Part shown: positions 15,220 through 22,802 of the stretch, one piece after another | Layout: each line of letters begins with the position of its first letter | Numbering within the stretch: the first letter of the stretch is position 1 | Source of the DNA: Candidatus Hodarchaeota archaeon | Lineage (GTDB): Archaea > Asgardarchaeota > Heimdallarchaeia > Hodarchaeales > Hodarchaeaceae | Direction: 5' to 3' | Assembly (NCBI GenBank): GCA_016839815.1 | Contig: JAEOTM010000150.1 | Span: 1 to 32,866, forward strand | Length of the DNA: 32,866 nucleotides | Position numbers and translations under genes: made by a program | The notes under the pieces: model-generated | The model's database searches: none | Told to the model about the DNA's origin: nothing | The model's input: only the letters and a program-made list of their open reading frames with translations

Positions 15220-16008
15220 ATGACTACTCTCGAGACAGATGTTGCTCAGTGTAATGGATGTGGCGCTCCTTTATCAGGAAAACCTACCTCTCTTCGTCCA
15301 ATTCATTGTGAATATTGTGACCTAACGAATTATCTCAAAAAATCGCAGAGTATCGCCCCTGATGAAAGTTCAGTTGATGAAGAAGTCGAATCTGAACATT
15401 ACTACCTTTTATATCAAGAAAGTCAAAAAATTCTTGAAAATTTTCCCGGGGAACTGGTAGGGGAAGAAGTAAGTAAAATTCGTATTAAAATGCAAGTCGG
15501 ACAGTATGCGTTTCCATTGTTGATAGTGCTTGATGATTTGCCGGGAAAACCTTTCATAGATGGACCGAATATTCTTCGAGAAGTTATAGAATGTGAAATC
15601 AATGACTTGAATACGATGAAGAATTGGCAACCAGGTGCTAGCTCTGTGCTCGATATATTGGAGGAAATCTATCAGATCACAGAAAGTAAAATTCCTCAAA
15701 AACTTGAATCTGAACCTCCAATGGTAGAGGTAAAAGACACTATTAAAGAAAAAGACCCTCTCATACGTCAGATTTTAGAGAGTTATGATGCAACACCAGC
15801 AAAAAAGGAGATTAAAATTAACTTTTATGCCCAAACAGGTGAAGTTATCCCATTTGTTATTAAAAGAAAGAAAAACTACCCGATCGGTCTTGAAAGCGAA
15901 GTTCTTTCTAGATATCCGTTAATTCGGGGACCTTTAGAGGATTATGCGAAAGGTCGTATTGATCTTATTACTGTATTGGCCGAAATCGAACGGTTATTTT
16001 ATGTGTAG
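15220..16008 (+). CDS. Zinc-ribbon protein with two RWD/E2-like domains, ubiquitin-operon member
   Basis: A 262-residue protein without a known name. Residues 8-36 form a zinc ribbon (CNGC and CEYC; Cys11, 14, 30, 33). After an acidic linker come two similar segments, about 62-155 and 180-262. Each has strands, a Pro-containing turn (LDDLPGKPF in the first, KKNYPIGLES in the second), and a closing block with L..W/Y..G followed by a helix: NWQPGASSVLDILEEI and DYAKGRIDLITVLAEIERLF. This order resembles RWD and UEV folds, that is, E2 domains without the active Cys. It heads the operon and ends 20 nt before ubiquitin, so it may be a ubiquitin- or E2-binding cofactor. This is inference. Confidence 0.7.
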   Translation: MTTLETDVAQCNGCGAPLSGKPTSLRPIHCEYCDLTNYLKKSQSIAPDESSVDEEVESEHYYLLYQESQKILENFPGELVGEEVSKIRIKMQVGQYAFPLLIVLDDLPGKPFIDGPNILREVIECEINDLNTMKNWQPGASSVLDILEEIYQITESKIPQKLESEPPMVEVKDTIKEKDPLIRQILESYDATPAKKEIKINFYAQTGEVIPFVIKRKKNYPIGLESEVLSRYPLIRGPLEDYAKGRIDLITVLAEIERLFYV

Positions 16009-16028
16009 AGACAATCAGAGGTATAGAA

Positions 16029-16358
16029 ATGAGTAATCGAAAAAAAGATGTAGTTTGGGATTCAAATGTGAGTTCCCAAGGATCATCGCCCGATGCTATT
16101 GAACGTATGATAAAAGTCCGTTTTAAGGATCCACAACTTCCTCCTGATCAAAATATTCGTGAAAAGTACATAAATATTAATGGTACTGTTTTTCAAGCAA
16201 TTACAGCTGCACGTGATGCATTTAATATTCCAGAAGTTGTACCAATTGCCCTATTATTTAAGGGTAGAAGGATGAATCCATCAAACAATCTCGTATCTTA
16301 CAATATTGAAGAAAACGCCCTCCTAATGATAGTACCAGATCAGATAAAAGGAGGATAA
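16029..16358 (+). CDS. Ubiquitin-like protein with mature C-terminal Gly-Gly
   Basis: A 109-residue ubiquitin-like modifier. The beta-grasp part is about residues 26-109: strand MIKVRFKD, strand YININGTVFQ, helix AITAARDAFNIP, strand PIALLFKGRRMNPSNNLVSY, strand NALLMIVPD. It ends in IKGG, with the stop codon right after the second glycine, so no protease is needed to expose the diglycine. LFKGRRM corresponds to the ubiquitin stretch LIFAGKQL. A polar N-terminal extension of about 26 residues, with no counterpart in eukaryotic ubiquitin, precedes the fold. The ribosome site GAGGT lies 7 nt before the ATG. E1 follows 34 nt later. Confidence 0.93.
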   Translation: MSNRKKDVVWDSNVSSQGSSPDAIERMIKVRFKDPQLPPDQNIREKYININGTVFQAITAARDAFNIPEVVPIALLFKGRRMNPSNNLVSYNIEENALLMIVPDQIKGG

Positions 16359-16392
16359 AATTTCCATTTTCCTTCCCTCAAGGGAAATCTCA

Positions 16393-17631
16393 ATGACCTC
16401 AATTCCTTCAGCTTCAAGATTTGATCGTCAAGAAAGACTTTCAATATGGAATCAGAATATCATTGAAGGTAGCTGTGTATTGATAATCGGAATAGGGGGA
16501 ACTGGAGGAGAAGTTGCTAAAAATTTAGCTTTACTTGGAATTGGTAAACTGATTTTAGTTGATATGGATTCTATCGAATATTCAAACTTGAACCGTCAAC
16601 TATTATTTTCACATAAGGACATTGGAAAAAACAAAGCTAAGACCGCTATGAACGTTATTAAAAAACGATACAATTCTTCTATTGAGATTGAAGCATTTTC
16701 AGAACCCATCCAATTACTACCTTTCAGAATTTTTGAGGAGGCCGATATTATTGCTGGTTGTGTTGATAACTTTTTGGCACGTCAATTCATTAACGAGAAT
16801 GCAATTGAATTGTCACTACCATTTATAGATTCAGCGACCGATGGGTTTTTTGGACAAGTACAAAGCATCGATTCAAATTCTAATGCCTGCTTAGCTTGTG
16901 ATTCTCCTCCCCCTCCAGAAGAAACGCGTCTTCCTACTGCTCCATGTACACTCGTTGGTACTCCAAGAATGCGAGAACATTGTGCATGGAAAGCTCTATA
17001 TGAATTCCATACTCTTAATAATCGCGAACCTGATGAAAATTCATCTGAAGATGCTCTTACACTTACACATTTAGCAAATAAAATAGCTAGGAAATACCAA
17101 TTCCCTCTTTTCGAAAACAAAGAGGTGATTCAAATTGTTTCATACCATGTACCTAGCCTAATAACAGTAAATGCAGTGACAAGTGGAATTCAATCACAAG
17201 AAATAATCAAAACTTTATTTCTTAAGAAAATAAAGCTCTTCGGAAAAAAAGAAGTAAAACGATTTAAATCACTAATCCAAACACACAGATTTAATATCCC
17301 TGACTTAACAATTTATTCAGCTCTAACTGGTAATATCAGTTCATATGACCTACTAAGAGATCCAGAATGTTCTGTGTGTGGTAGTTCTTCGATTTATCGT
17401 AAAGCACTGCATACAGTCAATGTTAATCCAAAATCAAAATGTAAAATTATCTTTACAGTATTAAAACGTAAATATAAGAAAGACTTTGTTGGATTCAAAG
17501 GGAATTCTTTAATTCAAAATGATGCATTAGTAGAAGATATTTTAGAAGATGGGGATAGAATTACTGTCAGCTCTCTCAATGATGATGAGGAGAGAAGAAT
17601 CAGAATCAAATACAAAACAAAACGGGGCTAA
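16393..17631 (+). CDS. Ubiquitin-activating E1-like enzyme
   Basis: A 412-residue ThiF-fold E1 that should adenylate the ubiquitin C-terminus and carry it as a thioester. Visible parts are the ATP loop GIGGTGGE (33-40), Asp57 with NLNRQ (65-69) and GKNKAKTA, and two zinc pairs, CLAC (166, 169) and CSVC (326, 329). The catalytic Cys185 lies in TAPCTLVGTPRM followed by EHCAW, the arrangement of eukaryotic Uba2/Uba3 (P.CT....P....HC..W). NAVTSGIQSQEIIK closes the adenylation domain. Residues about 340-412 form a ubiquitin-fold-like end that in E1s recruits E2. A small hairpin, TTCCC/GGGAA (about 16373-16386), precedes the ATG. Confidence 0.95.
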   Translation: MTSIPSASRFDRQERLSIWNQNIIEGSCVLIIGIGGTGGEVAKNLALLGIGKLILVDMDSIEYSNLNRQLLFSHKDIGKNKAKTAMNVIKKRYNSSIEIEAFSEPIQLLPFRIFEEADIIAGCVDNFLARQFINENAIELSLPFIDSATDGFFGQVQSIDSNSNACLACDSPPPPEETRLPTAPCTLVGTPRMREHCAWKALYEFHTLNNREPDENSSEDALTLTHLANKIARKYQFPLFENKEVIQIVSYHVPSLITVNAVTSGIQSQEIIKTLFLKKIKLFGKKEVKRFKSLIQTHRFNIPDLTIYSALTGNISSYDLLRDPECSVCGSSSIYRKALHTVNVNPKSKCKIIFTVLKRKYKKDFVGFKGNSLIQNDALVEDILEDGDRITVSSLNDDEERRIRIKYKTKRG

Positions 17632-17963
17632 TCTCTATTATTTAGAGGAGAGAAGATTCTGAGTTTTTTTCGATTTTTTGGTTTTATTTGTTGAATATTT
17701 GGATTGAGATAGGGATCCTTTAATCCAAAATTGGATTTCTTCTCTTTGGTTAGTTCGCTATAAATTTGGCTAGAAATTTGATCGCGTGACACTTGAGGGG
17801 ATTGGGATTTCTTATAACTAGTTCTTCGTGGCTGAGGAGCAGTTAAACGTAACGTTGTCCTCTTTCCGCATTTAGGGCAATACCAAGCGCCAGTGACTGG
17901 TTGTTCGTGTATTCGAGGGATATATCCGCAAAATTGGCATTTAAAATTAGTTTCATTCACCAA
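17628..17963 (-). CDS. Small zinc-ribbon protein with a basic tail
   Basis: A 111-residue protein. The N-terminal 35 residues hold a zinc ribbon, CQFC (Cys9, 12) and CPKC (Cys29, 32). The rest is a low-complexity basic and polar tail (RRTSYKKSQSP; NRKKLRI), likely disordered. It ends tail to tail with E1, overlapping it by 4 nt. The start is TTG at 17963 or GTG at 17960. A small zinc protein beside E1 recalls the small RING finger protein of the Caldiarchaeum ubiquitin cluster, but only four cysteines are present, so it is not a RING. The function is unknown. Confidence 0.6.
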   Translation of the reverse strand: MVNETNFKCQFCGYIPRIHEQPVTGAWYCPKCGKRTTLRLTAPQPRRTSYKKSQSPQVSRDQISSQIYSELTKEKKSNFGLKDPYLNPNIQQIKPKNRKKLRIFSPLNNRD

Positions 17964-18080
17964 GTAACATCACACAAACTATTTGTTCCGAATATAGCAA
18001 TTTCTTTCTCAATTTACATAACTTTAATATCAAATACAATTTTGTCTAATAATTTCTGGTCAAAAATGATTTAAAAAAGA

Positions 18081-19871
18081 GTGATTCTATATCGAATAAA
18101 TATCTCGCGGTTGAGAGAAATGTTAAGACGGAAGAAATCAAAATGGTTAACTGCAGTCTCAACTGCACAATCACCTATTCAGCTTGGTAAATTTTCTTCC
18201 AACACGGATAAAATGACTGTTATTGCCTTTATTTATGAGAAAATTCAACAAGAAGAATTGAACGGACTTTTAGATTATAATAATGTCTATTTCATTCCAA
18301 AATCATATATTTACCAGAAAATTCAACTGTTTCTTGACACACAGGGGATGGTAGATATATGTGAGTTAATAGATCTATTGAATGTTCAGGGAAAATTGCT
18401 CGAGCCTATCATTTACGAATTCGTACAACAAATAGATGGTTTTTTCGATTTAATTAATCGGAGATTTTTCACAAAAACAGGTGCAATAACATTCATAAAC
18501 AAAATACTTGGAAATTCTCCAACTCACGATCTTGAATATGTATTAAATCAAATTTATTGGACAGATGATCAGTTAGAAGCTGTTTTAGACATAATGGCTG
18601 AAAAAGATTTATTTAGGGGTTATATTGATCCTTTAAAGCAGCGTTTATACAATTTTAAATTCGTAAAATTTTCAAAATTTTCACAGAATGAGCGCTCACT
18701 AAGAATGCTAACTCGATATATAAATACGAGTTTTAAAATATCCTCCGAAGTATCTTTAACTGATATAACAAGACTTACAAAGCTATCCAGAGAAGATGCA
18801 TCAAATTTTCTGGAGATAATTAAAAGCGAAGTGAGTTTTCTTCGGTCCCAGAATAATGCCTATATTTATTCCACAATCGATATTATTTCCCAGATTTTGT
18901 GGGATATTTATGTTTACCAAGATATTCCTTTAGATTTCTGGGTTGCTAGGTTTGATCTCGCATTTGACGAACTATACAGTTTATTGGTGGTCCTAAATAA
19001 TAGTTTTAAGGGGAGTTTATCATATAGTGAGATAAAAAGTGTGAATCTCATTTCGTGGTTTGAACAGGGAATTGATATTGAGGGATTAGCAGGAAATTTG
19101 AATTTAAACACCTTAGAACTATTGAAAATGATTCGGACTATTTCTCACCAATTAAAACTTCGCTTAGTTGCGGGGGATTCAAGAAATCCTTTTCTAGTAA
19201 AAGGAATTCAAGATCTAGAGATTTTTTGCCAAATTGATACCTCCTCATACACTAATCCATCAATCTACTTCGAATGTCAAAACTGTAGAAGAGTGATGTG
19301 CTCTAATTGCAGAAATATTGATAGTACACATGAATGTCCATTCTGTGGGAACATTTCTGCATTTATAATCGATTTACCTAGGAACTGTCCTTCTTGTCAA
19401 CTGACGTATGCTTATTCATATAATCTTGAAACAACAGAAGAATGCTATTTCTGTAGACAAGGTCCTTTAGAATCTGGGTGGTTCTCTTCTGATCAAAAAA
19501 TGTTAAGCCTTAGTTCAACTGAAAATCAATTAGTTAATTATATTCATAATAGTCAATCAACAGTCTTTACTCTTAATCAGATAGTTGAGTTCATTGGTCA
19601 ATCATCAAATTTGGTTATAAAAATATTGGAAAAACTCATTACTCACCAGTTTATTGTAGGACATATTAATATCAAAAAAATGCAGTTTGTTCTTAAGAAG
19701 ACTTACGTATCTTTTGAATGTGTTGTTTGTAATTGGGTCAAAACAGATCAGAAGAAATTCGTGTGCAATTTTTGCAATGCAGAAGTGTGTGAAGCTTGTT
19801 TTCAAGGAATGGAGTCTGTTGGAATGATCGATTGTCCTGAATGTGGTTCTCAACTTGAGCTACATCAGTAA
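18081..19871 (+). CDS. UFL1-like winged-helix protein with two cysteine-rich zinc modules (candidate E3)
   Basis: A 596-residue protein, GTG start (ATG at 18120 is an alternative). Residues about 45-190 align by eye with the N-terminus of the UFM1 ligase UFL1: EKIQQEELNGLL with YFIPKSYIYQKI (human IAQKQLEVVHTL and YITPAQISKEM), then GMVDICELIDLLNV (human GRVNIVDLQQVINV), then LEAVLDIMAEKDLFRG (human LYSVLEELVNSGRLRG). More winged-helix-like repeats follow to about 375. Zinc module 1 has Cys399, 402, 407, 410, 419, 422 plus 436, 439, 455, 458. A winged helix (480-540) follows. Module 2 has Cys547, 550, 562, 565, 570, 573, 585, 588, a cross-brace spacing as in RING or FYVE domains. Lying after E1, it is the best ligase candidate in the locus. 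Confidence 0.72.
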   Translation: MILYRINISRLREMLRRKKSKWLTAVSTAQSPIQLGKFSSNTDKMTVIAFIYEKIQQEELNGLLDYNNVYFIPKSYIYQKIQLFLDTQGMVDICELIDLLNVQGKLLEPIIYEFVQQIDGFFDLINRRFFTKTGAITFINKILGNSPTHDLEYVLNQIYWTDDQLEAVLDIMAEKDLFRGYIDPLKQRLYNFKFVKFSKFSQNERSLRMLTRYINTSFKISSEVSLTDITRLTKLSREDASNFLEIIKSEVSFLRSQNNAYIYSTIDIISQILWDIYVYQDIPLDFWVARFDLAFDELYSLLVVLNNSFKGSLSYSEIKSVNLISWFEQGIDIEGLAGNLNLNTLELLKMIRTISHQLKLRLVAGDSRNPFLVKGIQDLEIFCQIDTSSYTNPSIYFECQNCRRVMCSNCRNIDSTHECPFCGNISAFIIDLPRNCPSCQLTYAYSYNLETTEECYFCRQGPLESGWFSSDQKMLSLSSTENQLVNYIHNSQSTVFTLNQIVEFIGQSSNLVIKILEKLITHQFIVGHINIKKMQFVLKKTYVSFECVVCNWVKTDQKKFVCNFCNAEVCEACFQGMESVGMIDCPECGSQLELHQ

Positions 19872-19877
19872 AGTGTG

Positions 19878-20771
19878 CTACACATCTTGCTGAGCTTTTA
19901 ATTTCGCAAGCTTTGAGGAATATTTGTCTGTTAACTCTTTATACTGTTTTTCGGTAATTTTCCCTGCTAAGAACATCTCATCGGCTTGTTCGAGCATTGT
20001 TTCGAATTTTTTTATTTTCTCCGAGGTCTCATCTAATTGTTTCCGTTCTTCTGCTAATTCCTGTTGTGTTTCAATTATTTGCTTTTCAATTTCATATGTC
20101 AGAAGAGTTTCATATTCCTCGGGCACTTTAAATCCACCGATATCTAAACCTACCAACTCCAATCCCCATCGTGAACTTTCAGGGCCTAATTCGGATCTAG
20201 TTTGAATTTCAAGACTTCTTCTTTCTTTCAATAATTCTGGAACGGTATAACGTGTCATGACATGTTTTACTGCTGCAATAATTGTCTGTTTAACCCAGTT
20301 TTTTAATTCGTTTCCGCTGTAATACTGTTTATGAGATACAACGTTCATTATAAAATTCCTAGGATTAACTATTCTCATCCGTGAGATACCCCAACACCCT
20401 ACCATTACATTATCAGAAGTATATATCCCAGGTGTTCCCCACTTTATAATAAATTCACGTTTGGTTACCCAAATAATTTCACTCCCTGGATGTTTTGCCG
20501 ATTTCTCTAACTGATATATTCCGCTCCCTGCAACGCCGATTAACACTCCTGACTGTAATAAGACTGCATTTTCTGGCTCTTTTACAATAAAACCATCGAT
20601 CTTCCTAAAATTATCATTTTCTTCTGCTTTCACTCTGTGAATCAAAGATTCACTTGACGATTCATCAAATTTTGAACTCAAAATAGTTTTACCTTTGAAT
20701 TTCCTGGTTCCAATATGAATAGTGTCTCCAATTTTTCGGAATAAACCCCCAAATTTATCTGTTTCCGCCAT
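19878..20771 (-). CDS. SPFH/Band 7 protein (YdjI-like)
   Basis: A 297-residue protein of the SPFH (stomatin-flotillin) superfamily, closest in layout to YdjI-type members that lack a membrane anchor. Residues about 55-215 form the Band 7 core: VKEPENAVLLQSG, then EIIWVTKREFIIKWGTPG, then GLELVGLDIGGFKVPEEY. Residues 220-260 are a coiled coil (QQELAEERKQLDETSEKI). The end (LAGKITEKQYKELTDKYSSKL) is a SHOCT-like short helix pair. No signal peptide or membrane segment is seen. It follows the Vps22-like gene by 9 nt on the same strand, so the two are co-expressed. SPFH proteins organise membranes, which fits an ESCRT partner, but the link is by context. Confidence 0.85.
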   Translation of the reverse strand: MAETDKFGGLFRKIGDTIHIGTRKFKGKTILSSKFDESSSESLIHRVKAEENDNFRKIDGFIVKEPENAVLLQSGVLIGVAGSGIYQLEKSAKHPGSEIIWVTKREFIIKWGTPGIYTSDNVMVGCWGISRMRIVNPRNFIMNVVSHKQYYSGNELKNWVKQTIIAAVKHVMTRYTVPELLKERRSLEIQTRSELGPESSRWGLELVGLDIGGFKVPEEYETLLTYEIEKQIIETQQELAEERKQLDETSEKIKKFETMLEQADEMFLAGKITEKQYKELTDKYSSKLAKLKAQQDV

Positions 20772-20780
20772 ACTATATAC

Positions 20781-21800
20781 CTACCAATCGTCGTCTCCAT
20801 ATAATCCTGGAAAGTAGTACTGATCTCCTGAATCGAGCGAGGATACCTTTCGTGCGATTTTTTGACTGACAAGACTCTCTAATACTCTCATAACACGTTG
20901 CTGATCCCATTTAGAATGCATCATGACTTCCTCAATTGTGACGTACCCTTTCTTAATTGCTAGATTAAATATATTCCTTGCATCTTTTCCAAGGGTTACA
21001 GGTGTAAACTCGACAATCTTTATCCCAGATTGAGTTGAAACACCCTCGATCAACGATTGCTTAGTGAGTTGTTTACAAGCCTTTTCTAAATCTTTCAATG
21101 TGAACTCCAAATCTGGAATTTGATTTTTTAAGGAAGTATATAGATTTGCCATTGAAATATAACCACCTGAACTTGCACGTAAGGTTTTTCCTTGTTCAAG
21201 GGTTAAATCAGCTAGATTATCGATAAACTTTCCTTTTCCGAAAATTTTGGGCTTTTTAGTCGCATCTAATGCGGTGATTGTGAGAGTTCGTCCCTCTTTT
21301 CGTAGTAACTCGCTTTCTAGTTGTTTAATTCGGGAATCATATTTCTTTTGTAAGTTCTTAATCCCCTCTGTTGAGACTGGTGAGCCATTTGCCAGTTTGT
21401 TTTGCACTTGTACTACATCTTCTAATCGTAAGATTTGCTCACGAAGATCTAAAAGTTCATTACGGAAATCTAATTCCATATTTCCAAATTCAAGATCTTC
21501 AGTCAATTTTTTGGATCGATCTGAGATTTGATCACAGAGAATTGCTGCGAGTAATTGTGCAACACGGATTTCTCCACTTTCCTTTAGGTTAGAAAATTTT
21601 TTATCTGGGTGTAGAATCATATCTGGTACAGATTCACTAAGATATTGAATCTCTTGAAACTGTGTATAAGATTTAATAACCAGGTCCGATAAATGTTTTA
21701 CTTTAATGGAAGCAGCATTACTCAATTGATTAAGCGCATTACTTGCAAGTTGGTATTTTTCTCTCAAAGTAAGAGTCACCAGTTTAATTCTTTCTGACAT
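20781..21800 (-). CDS. ESCRT-II EAP30-domain protein (Vps22/SNF8-like)
   Basis: A 339-residue protein with helical and coiled-coil regions (about 1-165) and two C-terminal winged helices (about 195-335). By eye the latter align end to end with human SNF8: SGGYISMANLYTSL (NGGLMTLEELHQQV), DLEKACKQLTKQSLIEGV (DLIRAIKKLKALGTGF), NLAIKKGYVTIEEVMMHSKW (QLAEKNGYVTVSEIKASLKW), VLESLVSQKIARKV (VLEHLLKEGLAWLD) and YYFPGLYGD (HYWLPALFTD). ESCRT-II links ubiquitinated cargo to ESCRT-III. Only one EAP30-type gene is seen here; Vps25, ESCRT-III and Vps4 are outside the window. The neighbouring ubiquitin genes support a ubiquitin-ESCRT pathway. The SPFH gene follows in the same operon. Confidence 0.9.
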   Translation of the reverse strand: MSERIKLVTLTLREKYQLASNALNQLSNAASIKVKHLSDLVIKSYTQFQEIQYLSESVPDMILHPDKKFSNLKESGEIRVAQLLAAILCDQISDRSKKLTEDLEFGNMELDFRNELLDLREQILRLEDVVQVQNKLANGSPVSTEGIKNLQKKYDSRIKQLESELLRKEGRTLTITALDATKKPKIFGKGKFIDNLADLTLEQGKTLRASSGGYISMANLYTSLKNQIPDLEFTLKDLEKACKQLTKQSLIEGVSTQSGIKIVEFTPVTLGKDARNIFNLAIKKGYVTIEEVMMHSKWDQQRVMRVLESLVSQKIARKVSSLDSGDQYYFPGLYGDDDW

Positions 21801-21859
21801 TTAAGATTAGAAATGAATACACTTGATTTCAATGACTTAAATGCGTCAATATCCGTTAT

Positions 21860-21901
21860 TCACATTTGTGACGATTTTTAACCTTTTAAAGCTTTATATT
21901 C
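21860..21901 (-). promoter_or_regulatory. Promoter region of the Vps22-SPFH operon
   Basis: The gap 21801-22105 has no gene. On the minus strand AATATAAAGC (complement of 21892-21901) is a TATA candidate. About 25 nt downstream, at the expected transcription start, is the dyad TCACA-TT-TGTGA (21860-21871), a possible operator. The leader to the ATG at 21800 would be about 65 nt. The remainder (21902-22105) shows nothing I can support. Confidence 0.35.
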
Positions 21902-22105
21902 AGGTGTATTCCGAAAGATCTATCATTATTCTAGCCTTATTGACTTCTTCTTACAAAAAAATCGAGCCTAGATTGTACAGAGGAAGGTTAAGTGTGTAAA
22001 TCATCACTTCAAGCAGATGACTTGGGTAGAATGACAATCTCCATCGCATCAGTATTCCCAAAAGAATTTAATCAGGGACTTTTAATCAAATTTACGATTC
22101 TTAAG

Positions 22106-22600
22106 TTAATCATTTTTCTTAACTTTTTGAGCCATTAAGTATGCCCCTTCCATATCCCGATAATAATGGCGTAGCTCTTTCAAGATTTTATAACCTAAGG
22201 ATTCATACAGCTTCACAGCTGCTGAATTCGAAATTCTAACCTCTAAGAATAGCTCTTCCGCTCCATATTCTTTCATACCCGAAGTTGAAGCATCAATTAG
22301 CTGTGTTGCAATTTTATTTCGTCTATATTCAGGTAACACAGCAATACTTACAGTATGACCCTTCTTAGCCCTGTGAAAAATTGAAAAAAGACTCAATCCA
22401 CTCTCTATTCGGCCCATTGTATATCCAACAATGGTGCCTTCTACTTCTGCTAGAACAAACCCTTTCGGGCATTCGGCAAAAATTGTCCTAAAAAAACCCT
22501 CGGGATAATTTTCTGGTAAACATTTTCGATTTATATCAATTACATTGTCAAGATCTTTAAGATCGAAATAGCGGATAATCACTGAAGTCTGCTCGGTCAT
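22106..22600 (-). CDS. GNAT N-terminal acetyltransferase (archaeal NAT/RimI type)
   Basis: A 164-residue acetyltransferase of the archaeal Ard1/RimI group, which acetylates protein N-termini with acetyl-CoA. Motifs in order are the LPENYPEGFF substrate loop, VEGTIVGYTMGRIE, GHTVSIAVLPEYRRNKIATQ (acetyl-CoA loop, RRNKIA for the usual RR.GiG), LFLEVRISNSAAVKLYESLG, and YYRDMEGAYLM where the family usually has YYADGEDAYLM. Its ATG overlaps the Nop10 stop codon (ATGA at 22597-22600), so it is translationally coupled to that gene. Confidence 0.92.
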   Translation of the reverse strand: MTEQTSVIIRYFDLKDLDNVIDINRKCLPENYPEGFFRTIFAECPKGFVLAEVEGTIVGYTMGRIESGLSLFSIFHRAKKGHTVSIAVLPEYRRNKIATQLIDASTSGMKEYGAEELFLEVRISNSAAVKLYESLGYKILKELRHYYRDMEGAYLMAQKVKKND

Positions 22601-22773
22601 AAGCTACCCCTGGTTTCGGCTTCCTTCTTCATACGACGACGATAGTGTGCATATTTGTCATGTAAAGAAAATTTTGGCGGATAAACAGTTTTAAAGGGTT
22701 TTTTGCATAAATCACAAATTTCTAGGGATTGATTCATTGTATACCTGCATTCACATTGTTTTAGAAGACGCAT
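22597..22773 (-). CDS. nop10: Ribosome biogenesis protein Nop10
   Basis: A 58-residue protein of H/ACA ribonucleoproteins, which guide pseudouridylation. It starts MRLLKQCECRYTM (family MR..LRKC..CG.YTL), has a second pair CDLC, and ends with the diagnostic PPKFSLHDKYAHYRRRMK (family PPRFSP.DKY.KYRR..K). The zinc pairs are Cys7/Cys9 and Cys20/Cys23; the first is C-x-C rather than the usual C-x2-C, a small deviation. The stop overlaps the start of the NAT gene by 4 nt, and aIF2alpha ends 29 nt upstream. The order eS27-aIF2alpha-Nop10 is a standard archaeal operon. Confidence 0.93.
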   Translation of the reverse strand: MRLLKQCECRYTMNQSLEICDLCKKPFKTVYPPKFSLHDKYAHYRRRMKKEAETRGSL

Positions 22774-22802
22774 TCGTATCCCTAAATTATCATAAAGATG
22801 GT

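Noticed and set aside
18081..19871. Calling the C-terminal zinc module a FYVE domain
   Set aside because: The cysteine spacing fits, but the basic RRHHCR phosphoinositide-binding motif is missing; only a generic cross-brace is supported.
22015..22080. GATGA and CATCGCATCAG elements suggestive of a guide RNA
   Set aside because: Box spacing is wrong and no closing stem exists on either strand.
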